NCBI RefSeq assembly: GCF_037176765.1
Contig: NC_090034.1
Span: 4,407,375-4,471,374 of the forward strand
Length of the DNA: 64,000 nt
Reading direction: 5' to 3'
DNA from: Anolis sagrei
Taxonomy: Eukaryota > Chordata > Lepidosauria > Squamata > Anolidae
The position numbers and the translations under genes are program-made. The notes under the pieces are model-generated. The model saw only the letters and a list, made by a program, of their open reading frames with translations, had not been told where the DNA came from and did no database searches. Shown piece after piece: positions 1 through 10,717 of this stretch (its first letter is position 1; each line of letters starts with the position of its first letter).

Positions 1-29
1 TGAGTAGCTAATTGCTGAGTAGCTATGAA

Positions 30-442
30 GCTGCAAAGTCAATCAGTGTGGGAATCTGCATAGAGGTAGCCTGGCCTTTGTTGCCTGGAGGCATCCTCTA
101 TTTGGGCGGTGTTAACTGGCATCTGGTTGTTTGCTGTCTGGAGTTCCCCTATTTCTGAGTGGTGTTCTTTATTGACTATCTGCAGCTGCAAGGCTACTCA
201 ATGCTGTTTCAGCTTGCTAGTTGCAACCTTCACACTTGCTTCCAACAGATGAGGGTTCTTTCTCCCACCCAGGACATCATTCCACAGGTGTAGGTATCTA
301 TATACACATACACACACACACTCCACTTGCCTCACTTCCAACAGACCTCTGAAGATGCCATTAGGCATAGATACAGGCAAAATGTCAGGAGAGAATGCTA
401 CTGGAATAGGGCCATATAGTCCGAAAAACTCACAGCAACCCA
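30..442. mobile_element. Penelope-like element 3' tail with inverted upstream piece
   Basis: About 195-442 is plus-strand Penelope-like tail (TTCCAACAGACCTC, then the GGCATAGATACAGGC block, then the GGGCCATATAGTCCG block). About 30-185 matches the region that should precede it but in reverse orientation (compare 43670-43800), so the 5' piece is inverted. Family call rests on similarity to the GIY-YIG copies at 32.5 and 47 kb. Confidence 0.6.
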
Positions 443-847
443 GCTACTATATTCACAATTCATTGCAGGCTTGCATAATGTTTATTTATGCTGCCCTTTG
501 CACCAAAGGGTGTGGAACATCAATATTTGCAATCAGAGACAAGGGCAATAATACAGAAGGCTATGGGACCGAGTTTACTCTCTCTCGGCCTCTTCGTTAG
601 AGCATTGGACTTCCCGGGTTCTCTCCAAAAGCATACCGAAAGGGGCAAAAAAATAGGAGAACTGGCACGGAACTGGCAACGTGTTCCTGTCAATGGCGTG
701 GGAAGGAAAGAGGCATGAAATGGGTCACGAAACAACGCCCAACACGGAAAGGAACATACATATATGCATGGATTTGAGAGCTGGCCAATGTAAAGCATTC
801 CGGAGACATTCCTGTGACCGTATGTACTTCTCCAGCAAGCTGCAACA
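443..847. other. No recognised feature
   Basis: No gene, tandem repeat or familiar repeat recognised. Short open frames here lack any protein similarity I can name. Confidence 0.5.
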
Positions 848-1187
848 CAGGCAGGCATGCACCTTAAAGTGACCTGTGTTGACTTCGGGCAACCCCGTGC
901 ATTTCATAGGGTGTCGTTAGGCAAGACATTGAGTGAACTTTTGGATAAGAGGAAGTGTTGAGGAGAGGAGCGCCCTGGCTGTTTACATTTCCTCCCTGAA
1001 TCAGCGTGCTTCTTGGTGGCTCCAGATCACAATGTTGGCAAAGGCAGGAAAAGCGATTGCACCTAATCAGGAGGAACTTCCTGACATTAAGAACTGAGTG
1101 ACGAAAGAATATGCTGCCTCGCAATATGGTGGGGTCTCCTCTAAGAGTTTTCTGAGCCATCTGGATGGCCATCTGTCAGGAGGGCTT
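848..1187. repeat. Left copy of a ~340-bp direct repeat flanking LINE fragment 1
   Basis: Closely similar to 2515-2861 in the same orientation (shared blocks GGGCAACCCCGTGCATTTCA and GATCACAATGTTGGCAAAGG). It ends in a GATGGCCATCTGTCAGG motif typical of a LINE C-terminal end (RLDGHLSG). Confidence 0.85.
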
Positions 1188-1311
1188 TGTTTGTCATTCC
1201 TTGCATGGACTGAGTGGTCCTTGCAGGCTCTTCCGGCTCTAGATTGCTATGAAATGTCAAACTGAGCAGCTCCAAGGAAGGGGACCCAGTTGTCCTTGCC
1301 AGGATTAATTT
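1188..1311. repeat. Segment repeated in inverted orientation at about 4005-4106
   Basis: The stretch with TTGCTATGAAATGTCAAACT and the upstream CCTTGCATGGACTGAGTGG recurs as its reverse complement near 4005-4106, next to LINE copy 2. The two LINE copies therefore share flanking sequence in opposite orientation. Confidence 0.7.
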
Positions 1312-1404
1312 AGTTATATGTGTGTTTTTAAATGTGCTTCTAGGTATTTCCAAGATGGATTCTACTGTGTATTAGAAATGCTGTGCAGAATGTTTATTGA
1401 GGCT

Positions 1405-2514
1405 GTGATAATGTAACCTCAGGGGAGCGTGCTTGCTCCATCCATGTTCAACATCTACACAAATGACCAGCCACTGCCAGAAGGGACAGAGAGTTTCATC
1501 TATGCTGATGATCGTGCCATCACCACTCAAGGAAATCAGCTACAGAACAGGAGCTTCTTTGTTGAGTTCCAGAGCCAGAGAAGCAGATGGCGGAAACAGA
1601 AGAACGGCCTGCCTCAGGGGAGCGTGCTTGCTCCATCCATGTTCAACATCTACACAAATGACCAGCCACTGCCAGAAGGGACAGAGAGTTTCATCTATGC
1701 TGATGATCGTGCCATCACCACTCAAGGAAATCAGCTACAGAACAGGAGCTTCTTTGTTGAGTTCCAGAGCCAGAGAAGCAGATGGCGGAAACAGAAGAAC
1801 GGCCTGCCTCAGGGGAGCGTGCTTGCTCCATCCATGTTCAACATCGACACAAATGACCAGCCACTGCCAGAAGGGACAGAGAGTTTCATCTATGCTGATG
1901 ATCATGCCATCACCACTCAAGGAAATCAGCTACAGAACAGGAGCTTCTTTGTTGAGTTCCAGGGCCAGAGAAGCAGATGGCGGAAACAGAAGAACGGCCT
2001 GCCTCAGGGGAGCGTGCTTGCTCCATCCATGTTCAACATCTACACAAATGACCAGCCACTGCCAGAAGGGATGGAGAGCTTCATCTATGCTGATGATCGT
2101 GCCATCACCGCTCAAGCAGGGAGCTTTGAGATGGTTGAGAAGAAGCTCTAGGTGCTCTTACTGCCTATGACAGGGAAAACCAACCGATCCCTAATCCATC
2201 TAAAACACAGACATGTGCCTTTCACCTTAAGAACAGACCAGCATCCCGAGCTCTGAGGATTACCTGGGAAGGGATCCCACTGGAGCATTGCAACACACCC
2301 AAATACCTGGGAGTCACATTGGACCATGCTCTGACCTACAAGAAGCACTGCCTGAACATCAAACAAAAAGTGGGCGCTAGAAACAACATCATACGAAAGC
2401 TGACTGGCACAACCTGGGGATCACAACCAGACACAGTGAAGACATCTGCCCTTGCGCTATGCTACTCTGCTGCTGAGTATGCATGCCCGGTGTGGAACAC
2501 ATCTCACCACGCTG
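1405..2514 (+). mobile_element. LINE fragment 1, with four tandem in-frame copies of a 195-bp reverse-transcriptase core
   Basis: Non-LTR retrotransposon, clade uncertain (Jockey/I-like group such as Daphne or Crack). A 195-bp unit begins near 1420, 1615, 1810 and 2005. Each unit encodes 65 residues including GSVLAPSMFNIYTNDQP and the catalytic FIYADD box; the first three units run on through FVEFQSQRSRWRKQKNGLPQ, the fourth breaks off after YADD. The frame stays open across all four (to 2151), with a few substitutions between units. After the array come the KTQTC, LGVTLD and CPVWNTSHH segments with frame breaks, up to about 2514. Other LINE copies in the window show one such segment, so the array is local. 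Confidence 0.85.
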
Positions 2515-2861
2515 AAACAGGCAGGCAGGCACTTTCGAGCGACCTGTGTTGACTTTGGGCAACCCCGTGCATTTCATAGGGTGTCGTTAGGCAAGACATC
2601 TGGTGAACTTTTGGATAAGAGGAAGTGTTGAGGAGAGGAGCGCCCTGGTTGTTTACATTTCCTCCCTGAATCCGCCTGCTTCTTGGTGGCTCCAGATCAC
2701 AATGTTGGCAAAGGCAGGAAAAGCGATTGCACCTAATCAGGAGGAACTTCCTGACATTAGGAACTGAGTGACGAAAGAATATGCTGCCTCGCAATATGGT
2801 GGGGTCTCCTCTAAGGGTTTTCTGAGCAGGGGCCGGATGGCCATCTGTCGAGAGGGCTTTA
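2515..2861. repeat. Right copy of the ~340-bp direct repeat
   Basis: Same orientation and order as 848-1187, with scattered substitutions and a few small indels. It joins LINE fragment 1 directly at about 2515. Confidence 0.85.
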
Positions 2862-3090
2862 TTGATTTATGTACAACATTTCTACCCGGCCCTTCTCAAC
2901 CCACCAAGAGGGGACTCAGAGCATCTAACACTGGCAACCATTCGATGCTGCAATATCACAATATAAACAATATAAAACCATTAATATGAAATAGATTAAA
3001 AACAATAACATTAATTATGCGGTCATGTAGCTGTTTCCTGTTGTAGTAGAGTCTGTTGGCAACGCTGCAACTGGTAGTAGGAGTGGTAGA
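2862..3090 (-). mobile_element. L2/CR1-type LINE 3' end
   Basis: Begins with a TTTATTgATTTAt run followed by a 'pyrimidine-CCCGGCCCTTCTCAACCC...GGACTCAGAG' block, the 3'-UTR signature of the squamate L2/CR1-like LINEs found throughout this window. Minus orientation. Confidence 0.6.
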
Positions 3091-3091
3091 G

Positions 3092-3869
3092 CAGTGGTTC
3101 TCAACCTTCCTAATGCCGTGACCCCTTAATCCAGTCCCGCATGTGGTGGTGACCCCCAACCATAATATTGTTTTCGTTGCTCCTTCATAACAGTCATTTT
3201 ACTACTGTTATAAATCATAATGTAAATATCAGATATGCAAGATGTATTTTCATTCACTGGACCAAACTGGGCACAAATACCCAATGCACCAACATGTAAA
3301 TGCTAGTGGGGTTGGGGGAGGATTGATTTTGTCATTTGGGAGTTGTAGTTGCTGGGATTTATAGTTCACCTATAATCAAAGAGCATGCTGAACTCCACCA
3401 GCGATGGATTTGAACCTAATTTGCCACACAGAACTCCCATGACCAACAGAAAACACTGGAAGGGTTTGGTGGGCATTGACCTTGAGTTTGGGAGTTGTAG
3501 TTCACCTATATCCAGAGAGCACTGTGGACTCACGCAATGGTGGATCTGGACCAAACTTGGCACAAATACTCAATATGTGCAAATGTGAACACTGGTGGAG
3601 CCAGGGGAAAATAGACCTTGACTTTTGGGAGTTGTAGTTGCTGGGATTTATAGTTCACTACAATCAAAGAACATTCTGAACTCCACCAATGATACAATTG
3701 GCTCAAACTTCCCACATGGAATCCCCATGACCATCAGAAAATACTGTGTTTTCAGATGGTCTTTGGTGACCCCTCTGACACCCCTTCGCGACCCCCTCAG
3801 GGGTCCCCACCCCCAGGTTGAGAAACACCTCAGGGGTCCCGACCCCCAGGAAGGAAACGAGGCACCCAG
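3092..3869 (+). mobile_element. SPIN-like hAT element (copy 1)
   Basis: Begins CAGTGGTTCTCAACCTTCC and continues with the SPIN-type subterminal (GTGACCCCTTAAT, GGTGGTGACCCCCAACCATA). Two ~285-bp internal units follow. The right end has a doubled ACCTCAGGGGTCCC block and no clean terminal repeat, so no target-site duplication can be assigned. Confidence 0.8.
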
Positions 3870-4204
3870 ATGTTAGATGAGGAATAGCAAAGGAAGAGGA
3901 TCCAGGAGATACTTATGTCACCCACTGATGAAGAATCCTTTGAAGGTTTCTCCGAGAGTGAAATGGATTTCCCCTCTCCACAATGGATACGTACAACACA
4001 CAAGAACAACCGGTTCCCCTTCCTTGGAGCTGCCCAGTTTGACATTTCATAGCAATCGGGAGCCGGAAGAGCCTGCAAGGGCCACCCAGTCCATGCAGGG
4101 AAAGACGGTGGTCCAGGCTCTGGCTACATCCTGGATAGATTACTGCAACACACTCTCCATGGGGTGGCCTTTGGAGACTGTTCAGAAACTTCAACTAGCC
4201 TCAA

Positions 4205-5360
4205 TTGAAAGGAAAGTGGCCATCTCTCACCATTACCGCTCAAGCAGGGAGCTTTGAGATAGCAGAACAGAAGCTCTCCGAAGCTCTAGGTGCTCTAACT
4301 GCCTATTACAGGGAAAACCAACCGATCCCTAATCCATCTAAAACACAGACATGTGCCTTTCACCTTAAGAACAGACAAGCATCCCGAGCTCTGAGGATTA
4401 CCTGGGAAGGGATCCCACTGGAGCATTGCAACACACCCAAATACCTGGGAGTCACATTGGACCGTGCTCTGACCTACAAGAACCACTGCCTGAACATCAA
4501 ACAAAAAGTGGGTGCCAGAAACAACATCATACAAAAGCTGACTGGCACAACCTGGGGATCACAATCAGACACAGTGAAGACATCTGCCCTTGCGCTATGC
4601 TACTCTGCTGCTGAGTATGCATGCCCAGTGTGGAACACATCTCACCACGCTAAAACAGTGGATGTGGCTCTTAATGAGACATGCCGCATTATCATGGGGT
4701 GTCTGTGCCCTACACCACTGGAGAAATTACACTGCTTAGCCGGTATTGCACCACCTGACATCCGCCGGGAAGTAGCAGCCAATAGTGAAAGGACCAAGGC
4801 AGAGACATCTCCAGCTCATCCCCTGTTTGGGTATCAGCCAGCACGTCAACGACTTAAATCAAGAAATAGTTTTCTTAGATTTACAGAGACACTCGCTGGA
4901 ACACCCCAGCAAGCGAGAGTCCAAAAGTGGCAGGCCCAAACCCAGCACCTCAATCCATGGGTGATACCAGATGAGAGACTCCCCCCTGGGCACACAGAAG
5001 ACTGGGCGACTTGGAAGGCGCTGAACAGACCGCGCTCTGGCACCACGAGATGCAGAGCCAGCCTTAGGAAATGGGGCCACAAAGTGGAATCCTTGACATG
5101 CGAGTGTGGAGAAGAGCAAACCACTGACCACCTGCGGCAATGCAACCTGAGCCCTGCCACATGCACCATGGAGGACCTTCTTGCAGCAACACCAGAGGCA
5201 CTCCAAGGGGCCAGATACTGGTCAAAGGACATTTAACCAACTACCAAGTTTGCAAAATCTGTGTTTTTTTTGTTTTCTTTTTAATCTGTGTGTTTGTTTT
5301 GTTCTGTTAGAATTGTAACACAATGGTATGGTTGCTGATGACACGATAAATAAATAAATG
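4205..5360 (+). mobile_element. LINE fragment 2, 3' third of ORF2 plus 3' tail
   Basis: Same family as fragment 1. An open frame to 5236 starts near QAGSFEIAEQKL, has KYLGVTLDRALTYKNHCLNI, EYACPVWNTSHH, a putative C-terminal zinc motif CECGEEQTTDHLRQC (C-x-C-x6-H-x4-C, as in Jockey/I/R1-type LINEs) and ends RYWSKDI. The 3' tail ends in GACACGATAAATAAATAAAT, the terminus also seen in copies at 19.5 and 30.2 kb. Confidence 0.85.
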
Positions 5361-5640
5361 TAACCTTGAGAGAAGTGAGATAATGTTTGCTCTTGCTGGG
5401 AACAGAAGGGAGTGATCCACCCCAGCCAGAGAGAAGGGAGATAAGCAGATGTGCAGAGACTTTCGTTTTGACTAGTTCCTGATTGTAGCTCACTGTAGTA
5501 AGACGTGTAGTTTGAATGTGCTTAGTAAACTTAGTTTCTTTTGTAACTGAAAGCTTGCAGAGTCCTTATTTTACAACACAGTGTCTGCTGATCTAGCAAT
5601 CCTTCTGCTGCGCACCCCCAAACTCTGACTGTTCGGTTAT
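5361..5640. other. Unclassified sequence after LINE fragment 2
   Basis: Interspersed-repeat-like sequence with no protein similarity. It has some LTR-like composition but no matching ends or target duplication that I can see. Confidence 0.3.
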
Positions 5641-5754
5641 AGGGAAGAGCATACTGACGAACCGACGAAACATTTCTCTTTCATGTCAGTGGTTCTAAAC
5701 CAGTTATAGACAAAACCAGGCCTGGGGGCCAAATGTGGCCCCTTGGGCTCTTTT

Positions 5755-6985
5755 CTCAGGCCCTCCTCTCTCACCATCCTATCCTTCCTTATGTCTTTCC
5801 TTCCTCCTTTCTTCCCTCTTTCTCCTTCCCTTCCACCCTTATGTCTTTCCTTCCTTCTCTCTTTCCTTCCTTCTCTCCTTCCTTCCTTCTCTCCTTCCTT
5901 CCTTCCATCCATCCATCCATCCATCCTTCCCTTCCACCCTTTCATCCTTCCCTTTTGTCTTTCCTTCCTTCTCTCTTTCCTTCCTCCTTTCTTCCCTTTC
6001 TCCTTCTCTTCCACCTTTTTGCCTTTCCTTCCTTCTCTCTTTCGTTTCTTCCTTCCACCCTTCCCTTCCACCCTTTCGTCCTTCCCTTTTGTCTTTCCTT
6101 CCTTCTCTCTTTCCTTCCTCCTTTCTTCCCTCTTTCTCCTTCCCTTCCACCCTTTTGCCTTTCCTTCCTTCTCTCTTTCGTTTCTTCCTTCCATCCTTCC
6201 CTTCCACCCTTTCATCCTTCCCTTTTGTCTTTCCTTCCTTCTCTTTCCTCCTTCCTTCCCTCTTTCTCCTTCCCTTCCACCCTTTTGTCTTTCCTTCCTT
6301 TTGCCTTTCCTTCCTTCTCTCTTTCCTTCCTTCCTTCCATCCTTCCCACTCTTTCGTCCTTCCCTTTTGTCTTTCCTTCCTTCACTCTTTCCTTCCTCCT
6401 GACCTCCCTTCCTCCCCTTTTCTCCTTCCATCCTTCACTTCCGCACTTTTGTCCTTCCTTCCTTCCCTTTTCTTCCATCTCTCTCCTTCCTTCCTTCCCT
6501 TTTTCTTTCTTTCCTTCTCTTTTCTTTATCCTTCCCTTTCTTCCTGACATCCTTCAATTCATCCCTTCCTTCCTTCTTTTTCTCTCCTTCCCTTCCTTCC
6601 TCCCCTTCCACCCTTTCATCCTTCCTTCCTTCCCTTTTGACTTTCCTTCCTTCTCCCTTTCCTCCCTCCTTCCCTCCCTCCCTTCCCTCCCTCTTTCTCC
6701 CATCTTTCCCTTCCACTCCTCATCCTTCCTTCCTCACTCTCTCCCTCCCTCTTTCTCCTTCTTTTTTCCTTTAGTCTTTTCTTCCTTTCATCCTTCTCTT
6801 CATCCCTTTCTTCCTTTTCTTCTCCTTTTCCATCCATCCTTCCTTTCCACCCTTCCCTTTTCTGTTTCCTTCCTTCCCTCTTCCCTCCCTCCTTCCCTCT
6901 CTCGCTCTTTCTCCTTCCATCCTTCTCTTCCTCCCTTTCATCCTTCTCTCTTTCCTTCCCTCTTCCCTTCCTTCCTTCCATCACT
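5755..6985. repeat. Polypyrimidine microsatellite tract (TTCC/CTTT)n
   Basis: About 1.2 kb almost wholly C and T on the plus strand, from imperfect TTCC, CTTT and CCCTTCCACC units. All six frames give low-complexity open frames (Ser/Phe/Leu/Pro on plus, Lys/Glu/Arg/Gly on minus) that are not genes. Confidence 0.95.
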
Positions 6986-7254
6986 GGGCAACCAGTCCTC
7001 CTTGCAGGGAGTGCCATCATGCAGCCCCCAAGTTAGAAAATTTCCCCTTGCCTTCTATGGTTCTCTAGATGTTTTGGACTTCATTTCCCAGAATTCTTGG
7101 TCAATGGTTGAACTGGCTTGGTCTGCTGGGAATTGGTCCACTGCATCTGCTTTAAGGAATAGAAAGGAAGGGACGGGGATCAGATTCCTAGTCTGCTGGG
7201 AGTTGCAGTCCAACAACATCTGGAAGGAAACCCATGCCATCCCCAGCTTTGCCC

Positions 7255-7485
7255 TGTTGTTGTTTATTCGTTCAGTCGTCTCCGACTCTTCGTGACCTCA
7301 TGGACGAGCCCACGCCAGAGCTCCCTGTCGGCCGTCACCACCCCCAGCTCCTTCAAGGTCAGTCCAGTCACTTCAAGGATGCCATCCACCCATCTTGCCC
7401 TTGGTCGGCCCCTCTTCCTTTTGCCTCCCACCTTCCCCAGCATAATTGTCTTCTGCCCTAACCATATTGAATCCAGAAATTCCAA
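7255..7485 (-). mobile_element. BovB LINE 3' end
   Basis: Minus-strand translation gives KRKRGRPRARWVDGILEVTG, LTLKELGVVTADRELWRGLV and HEVTKSRRRLNE, the end of BovB (RTE clade) ORF2. Severely 5'-truncated. Confidence 0.9.
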
Positions 7486-7959
7486 TTCCGCTCCCTGGGG
7501 TTTGCTTCCAAATCAACAACCATAGGACCACCATGCAGAACTTATTACATTTGCCCCAGAGGTAAACACAGAGGCAGCTGCATTTGGGGCCGAAGGGATT
7601 TCTCTCCAGATCTGCTCCAAAGAGAGCTCAACAAACAAGAGCTCTTTTGCTTTGAGCTGCTGCGGTTTGCCTCATTTCCTGCTTCAGTCTGGCAAGAAAG
7701 GCAGGGCTTGGTGCAACTTCCTCTCCAGCGAGGCATCTGAGCAACTGGAAGATTAATTCGAAACAGCTCTAGGCAATGGGGAAAAGAAGTCTTGCCCGGG
7801 GAGGGACTGAGATGAAAACATGGCTGGATCCAAGAGCCTTGCTTTTTGGCAGCACTGCTTTTGCTCTTGTCTCCGGGAGCAAAGCAAAAGCAGGGAAGGG
7901 TTAATACAGGCTTGTTGGAGTCCAGTTGTTTTGGACTCCAACAAGCCAACCGAGAATGA

Positions 7960-8050
7960 TTGAACGGAGCAAGTACAACGCAGGACATTGATAAGGCTAT
8001 TCAGAATTTAAAAATAGATAGATCTCCAGGTCCAGATGGTTACATGTTTG
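7960..8050 (+). mobile_element. L1-type reverse-transcriptase remnant
   Basis: Encodes DIDKAIQNLKIDRSPGPDGY, matching the SPGPDGF/Y block of L1-clade reverse transcriptases. Only about 30 codons remain. Confidence 0.6.
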
Positions 8051-8278
8051 AGACTGCATCCTCCTCCCCTAATGGGCCTGATCTAGGGAATGCTGGGTAC
8101 TGTCGTATTCGCACATGCGCTGCATCGTCATTTATCTTTTTTGGGACAGGTTTGTGAGTGATGGTCACTCGTTGATATGTTAGGGGTGTAGTGTCCAAAT
8201 GCCGTGTCAATTTGTCCAGAGGTTTTTGAGTTATGTTAATCCCACAAACAAACATTATTTTTATTTATATAGACTAGC
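8051..8278 (+). repeat. Repeat family X, 3' end (copy 1)
   Basis: Unclassified interspersed repeat ending GTGATGGTCACTCGTTG ... GTCAATTTGTCCAGAGG ... TTTATTTATATAGAC. The same end occurs at 9370-9490, 10350-10470, 34320-34450 and 63620-63725. Confidence 0.7.
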
Positions 8279-9490
8279 TGTACCTGCCACGCGTTGCTGT
8301 GGCTAACCTCCCCCCCCTTCTCTCCCTCCCTTTGCTCTCTTTTTCCTTCCTTCCCTTTTCTTCTTTCCTTCTCCTTCCTTCCTTCTCTTTTTCCTTTCCC
8401 TTTTTCTTTTCCTTCTCTCTCCTTTCTTCCTTCTCTACCTTTCTTTCCTTCCTTTGCTTTTTGCTTCCATCCTTCCTTCCTTCCTTCTTTCCCTTTTCTT
8501 CTTTCCTTCTCCTTCCTTTGCTCCCTCTTTCCTTTTATTTCCTTCTCCTTCCTTCTTTCTCTACCTTTCCTTCCCCCTTTTTCTTTTCCTTCTTTCTCTC
8601 CTTTCTTCCTTCTCTACCTCTTTCCTTCCTTCCTTCCATTGCTTTTTTGCTTCCATCCTTCCTTCTCTCCTTCTTTCCCTCCCCTTTCTTTTTCCCTCTT
8701 TCCTTTTTTTCCTTCTTCCTTCTCTACCTTTCTTTCCTTCCCACTCTTTCCCTCCCTCCCTCTCCTTTCTTCCTTCTCTACCTTTTTCCTTCCTTCCTTT
8801 GCTTTTTGCTTCCATCCTTCCTTCTCTTTCCTTCCCTCCCGCTTTCTCTCCTTCTTTCCCTCCTTCCTTTGCTCCGTCTTTCCATCCTTTCCTTTTTTTC
8901 TTTCCTTCTCTCCTTCCTTCCTTCTCTACCTCTTTCTTTCCTTCTATTTTCTTTCCCTCCCCCTTTCTCTTTCTTCCTTCTCTACCTCTTTCCTTCCTTT
9001 GCTTTTTGCTTCTATTCTTCCTTCTCTTTCCTTCCCTCCTGCTTTCTCTTCTTTCTCTCCTTCCTTTGCTCCGTCTTTCCATCCTTTCCTTTTTTTTCTT
9101 TCCTTCTCTCCTTCCTTCTTTCTCTACCTCTTTCCTTCCACCATTTTCTTCCCCTCTCTCTTTCTCTCCTTTCTTCCTTCTCCACCTCTTTCCTTCCTTC
9201 TCTTTCCTTCGTTCTTTCCCTCCCTCTTTCCTTTCTTTCTATTTCTTCCTTTTCCTCTTCCCTTCTTTCCCTCCCTGTTTCTTCCCTTTTTTCTGTATCA
9301 TCATTTTGCTTTTCATCATTTAGCTTTTTTTGGGTTTTTAAGTCATTTCCACTGTTTTTAGGGAGAGTTTATGTGTGATGGTCACTTGTTGGTCTAGGGC
9401 TATAGTGTCCAAATTTGGTGTCAATTCATCCAGTGGTTTTTGAGTTATTTAAATCCCACAAATGAACATTACATTTTTCTTTATATAGAC
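8279..9490 (+). repeat. Repeat family X, full copy 2 carrying a polypyrimidine tract
   Basis: Starts CTGTACCTGCCACGCGTTGC, has about 1 kb of (TTCC/TTTC)n from 8300 to 9290, then the family 3' end to TTTATATAGAC. It abuts copy 1 and copy 3 head-to-tail. Long low-complexity open frames inside are artefacts. Confidence 0.75.
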
Positions 9491-10470
9491 TAGCTGTCCC
9501 CTGCCATGCATTGCTGTGGCCCAGTCTGGTGATCTTGAAAAGAAAGTAACGAGAAAGTGTTGATTTCTCATATATGTAATTTCTTTATGCTTGTGGGGAA
9601 ACAGTACTTCTTTGTCAGTGTTGATGTAGAGATTGTCTGGTTTGTCTACTTTGGATCATGGAACATATCATTGTCCTTCATTAGGGGTCCCTTTCAAATC
9701 TATGATATTATATCTATCATATACATGTGTGTGAATCATATATATCTATCTATATCTATTGTTGGATGGCTCTCTGTCAGGAGGGCTTTGATTATGTTTT
9801 CTTGCCGTGGTGGTGTACTGGATGGCTTTTAGGCAGCATTTCTCAACCTGGGGGTCGGGACCCCTGGGGGAGGTCATGAGGGGGTGTCAGAGGGGTTGCC
9901 AAAGACCACAAGAAAATACAGTATTTTCGGTTAGTTGTGGGGGTTCTGTGTGGGAGGTTTGGCCCTGTTCTATCATTGGTGGGGTTCAGAATGCTCTGTG
10001 ATTGTAGGTGAACTATAAATCCCAGCAACTACAACTCCCAAATGTCAAAATTCTATTTTTCCCAAACTCCAGCAGTGTTCACATTTGGGCATATTTAGTA
10101 TTCGTGTAGAGTTTGGTCCAGATCCATCATTGTTTGAGTCCACAGTGCTCTCTGGATGTAAGTGAACTACAACTCCTAAACCAGAGGACATTCTCCTCCA
10201 AACCCTTCCAGTATTTTCTGTTGGTAATGGGAGAACTGTGTCCCAAGATTGGCTCAGTTCCATCATTGGTGGAGTTCAGAATGCTCTTTGATTTTAGATG
10301 AACTATAAATCCCAGTAACTACAACTCCCAAATGACAAAATCAATTTTTTGAGTGAAGGACATACATTGGACTGTTAGGTGTCTTGTGTCCAAATTTGGT
10401 GTCAATTCATCCAGTGGTTTTTGAGTTTTGTTAATCCCACAAATGAACATTACATTTTTATTTATATAGA
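9491..10470 (+). repeat. Repeat family X, copy 3, with SPIN-like internal sequence
   Basis: Starts CTGTCCCCTGCCATGCATTG and ends TTTTATTTATATAGAT. Between 9833 and about 10345 it holds sequence shared with the minus-orientation SPIN copies (TTTCTCAACCTGGGGGTCGG end and the ACTATAAATCCCAGCAACTA units), joined to the family X 3' end at the same junction as at 34.3 kb. Confidence 0.65.
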
Positions 10471-10717
10471 TTGGTTGTTCTCCAGATGTCAAGGGCTTAC
10501 TTTCCCCAAATCTCTCTCCTTTCTATGAGTTAGGAATCCAAAATATCTGAAGGACCAAATGCTGCTTATTCCTGTCATGCCTTTGCCAACCAAGCAGAAT
10601 ATCACGTAGAACTCTTCTTCTCTTCCAGAAGTCCCAGTATCCATTTGGCCATGTTGGAGGGAACTGGGGGGTTGTGGGAGTTGCCGTTCAAACAAAGGGA
10701 CATTTCTAATCTCTGCC
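10471..10717. other. No recognised feature
   Basis: Short interval before the BovB copy; nothing recognised. Confidence 0.4.

Noticed and set aside
1429-2151. A tandem-repeat protein gene of 240 codons
   Set aside because: The repeated unit is the LINE reverse-transcriptase core and neighbours are degraded LINE sequence, so it is a rearranged transposon, not a host gene.
5361-5640. A third solo LTR after LINE fragment 2
   Set aside because: No matching TG/CA ends with target duplication could be found.
5733-7295. Open frame of about 520 codons (Ser/Phe/Leu/Pro-rich) on plus and Lys/Glu/Gly-rich frames on minus
   Set aside because: Translation of a polypyrimidine microsatellite; several frames are open at once, with no domain and no codon structure.
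8294-9378. Open frames of about 355 codons in two or three plus frames
   Set aside because: Same cause: low-complexity (TTCC)n tract within repeat family X.
8279-10470. Helitron tandem insertion (a CTAG occurs at the copy junctions)
   Set aside because: The CTAG is absent at the other copies' ends, no hairpin precedes it and the 5' TC rule is not met; left unclassified.
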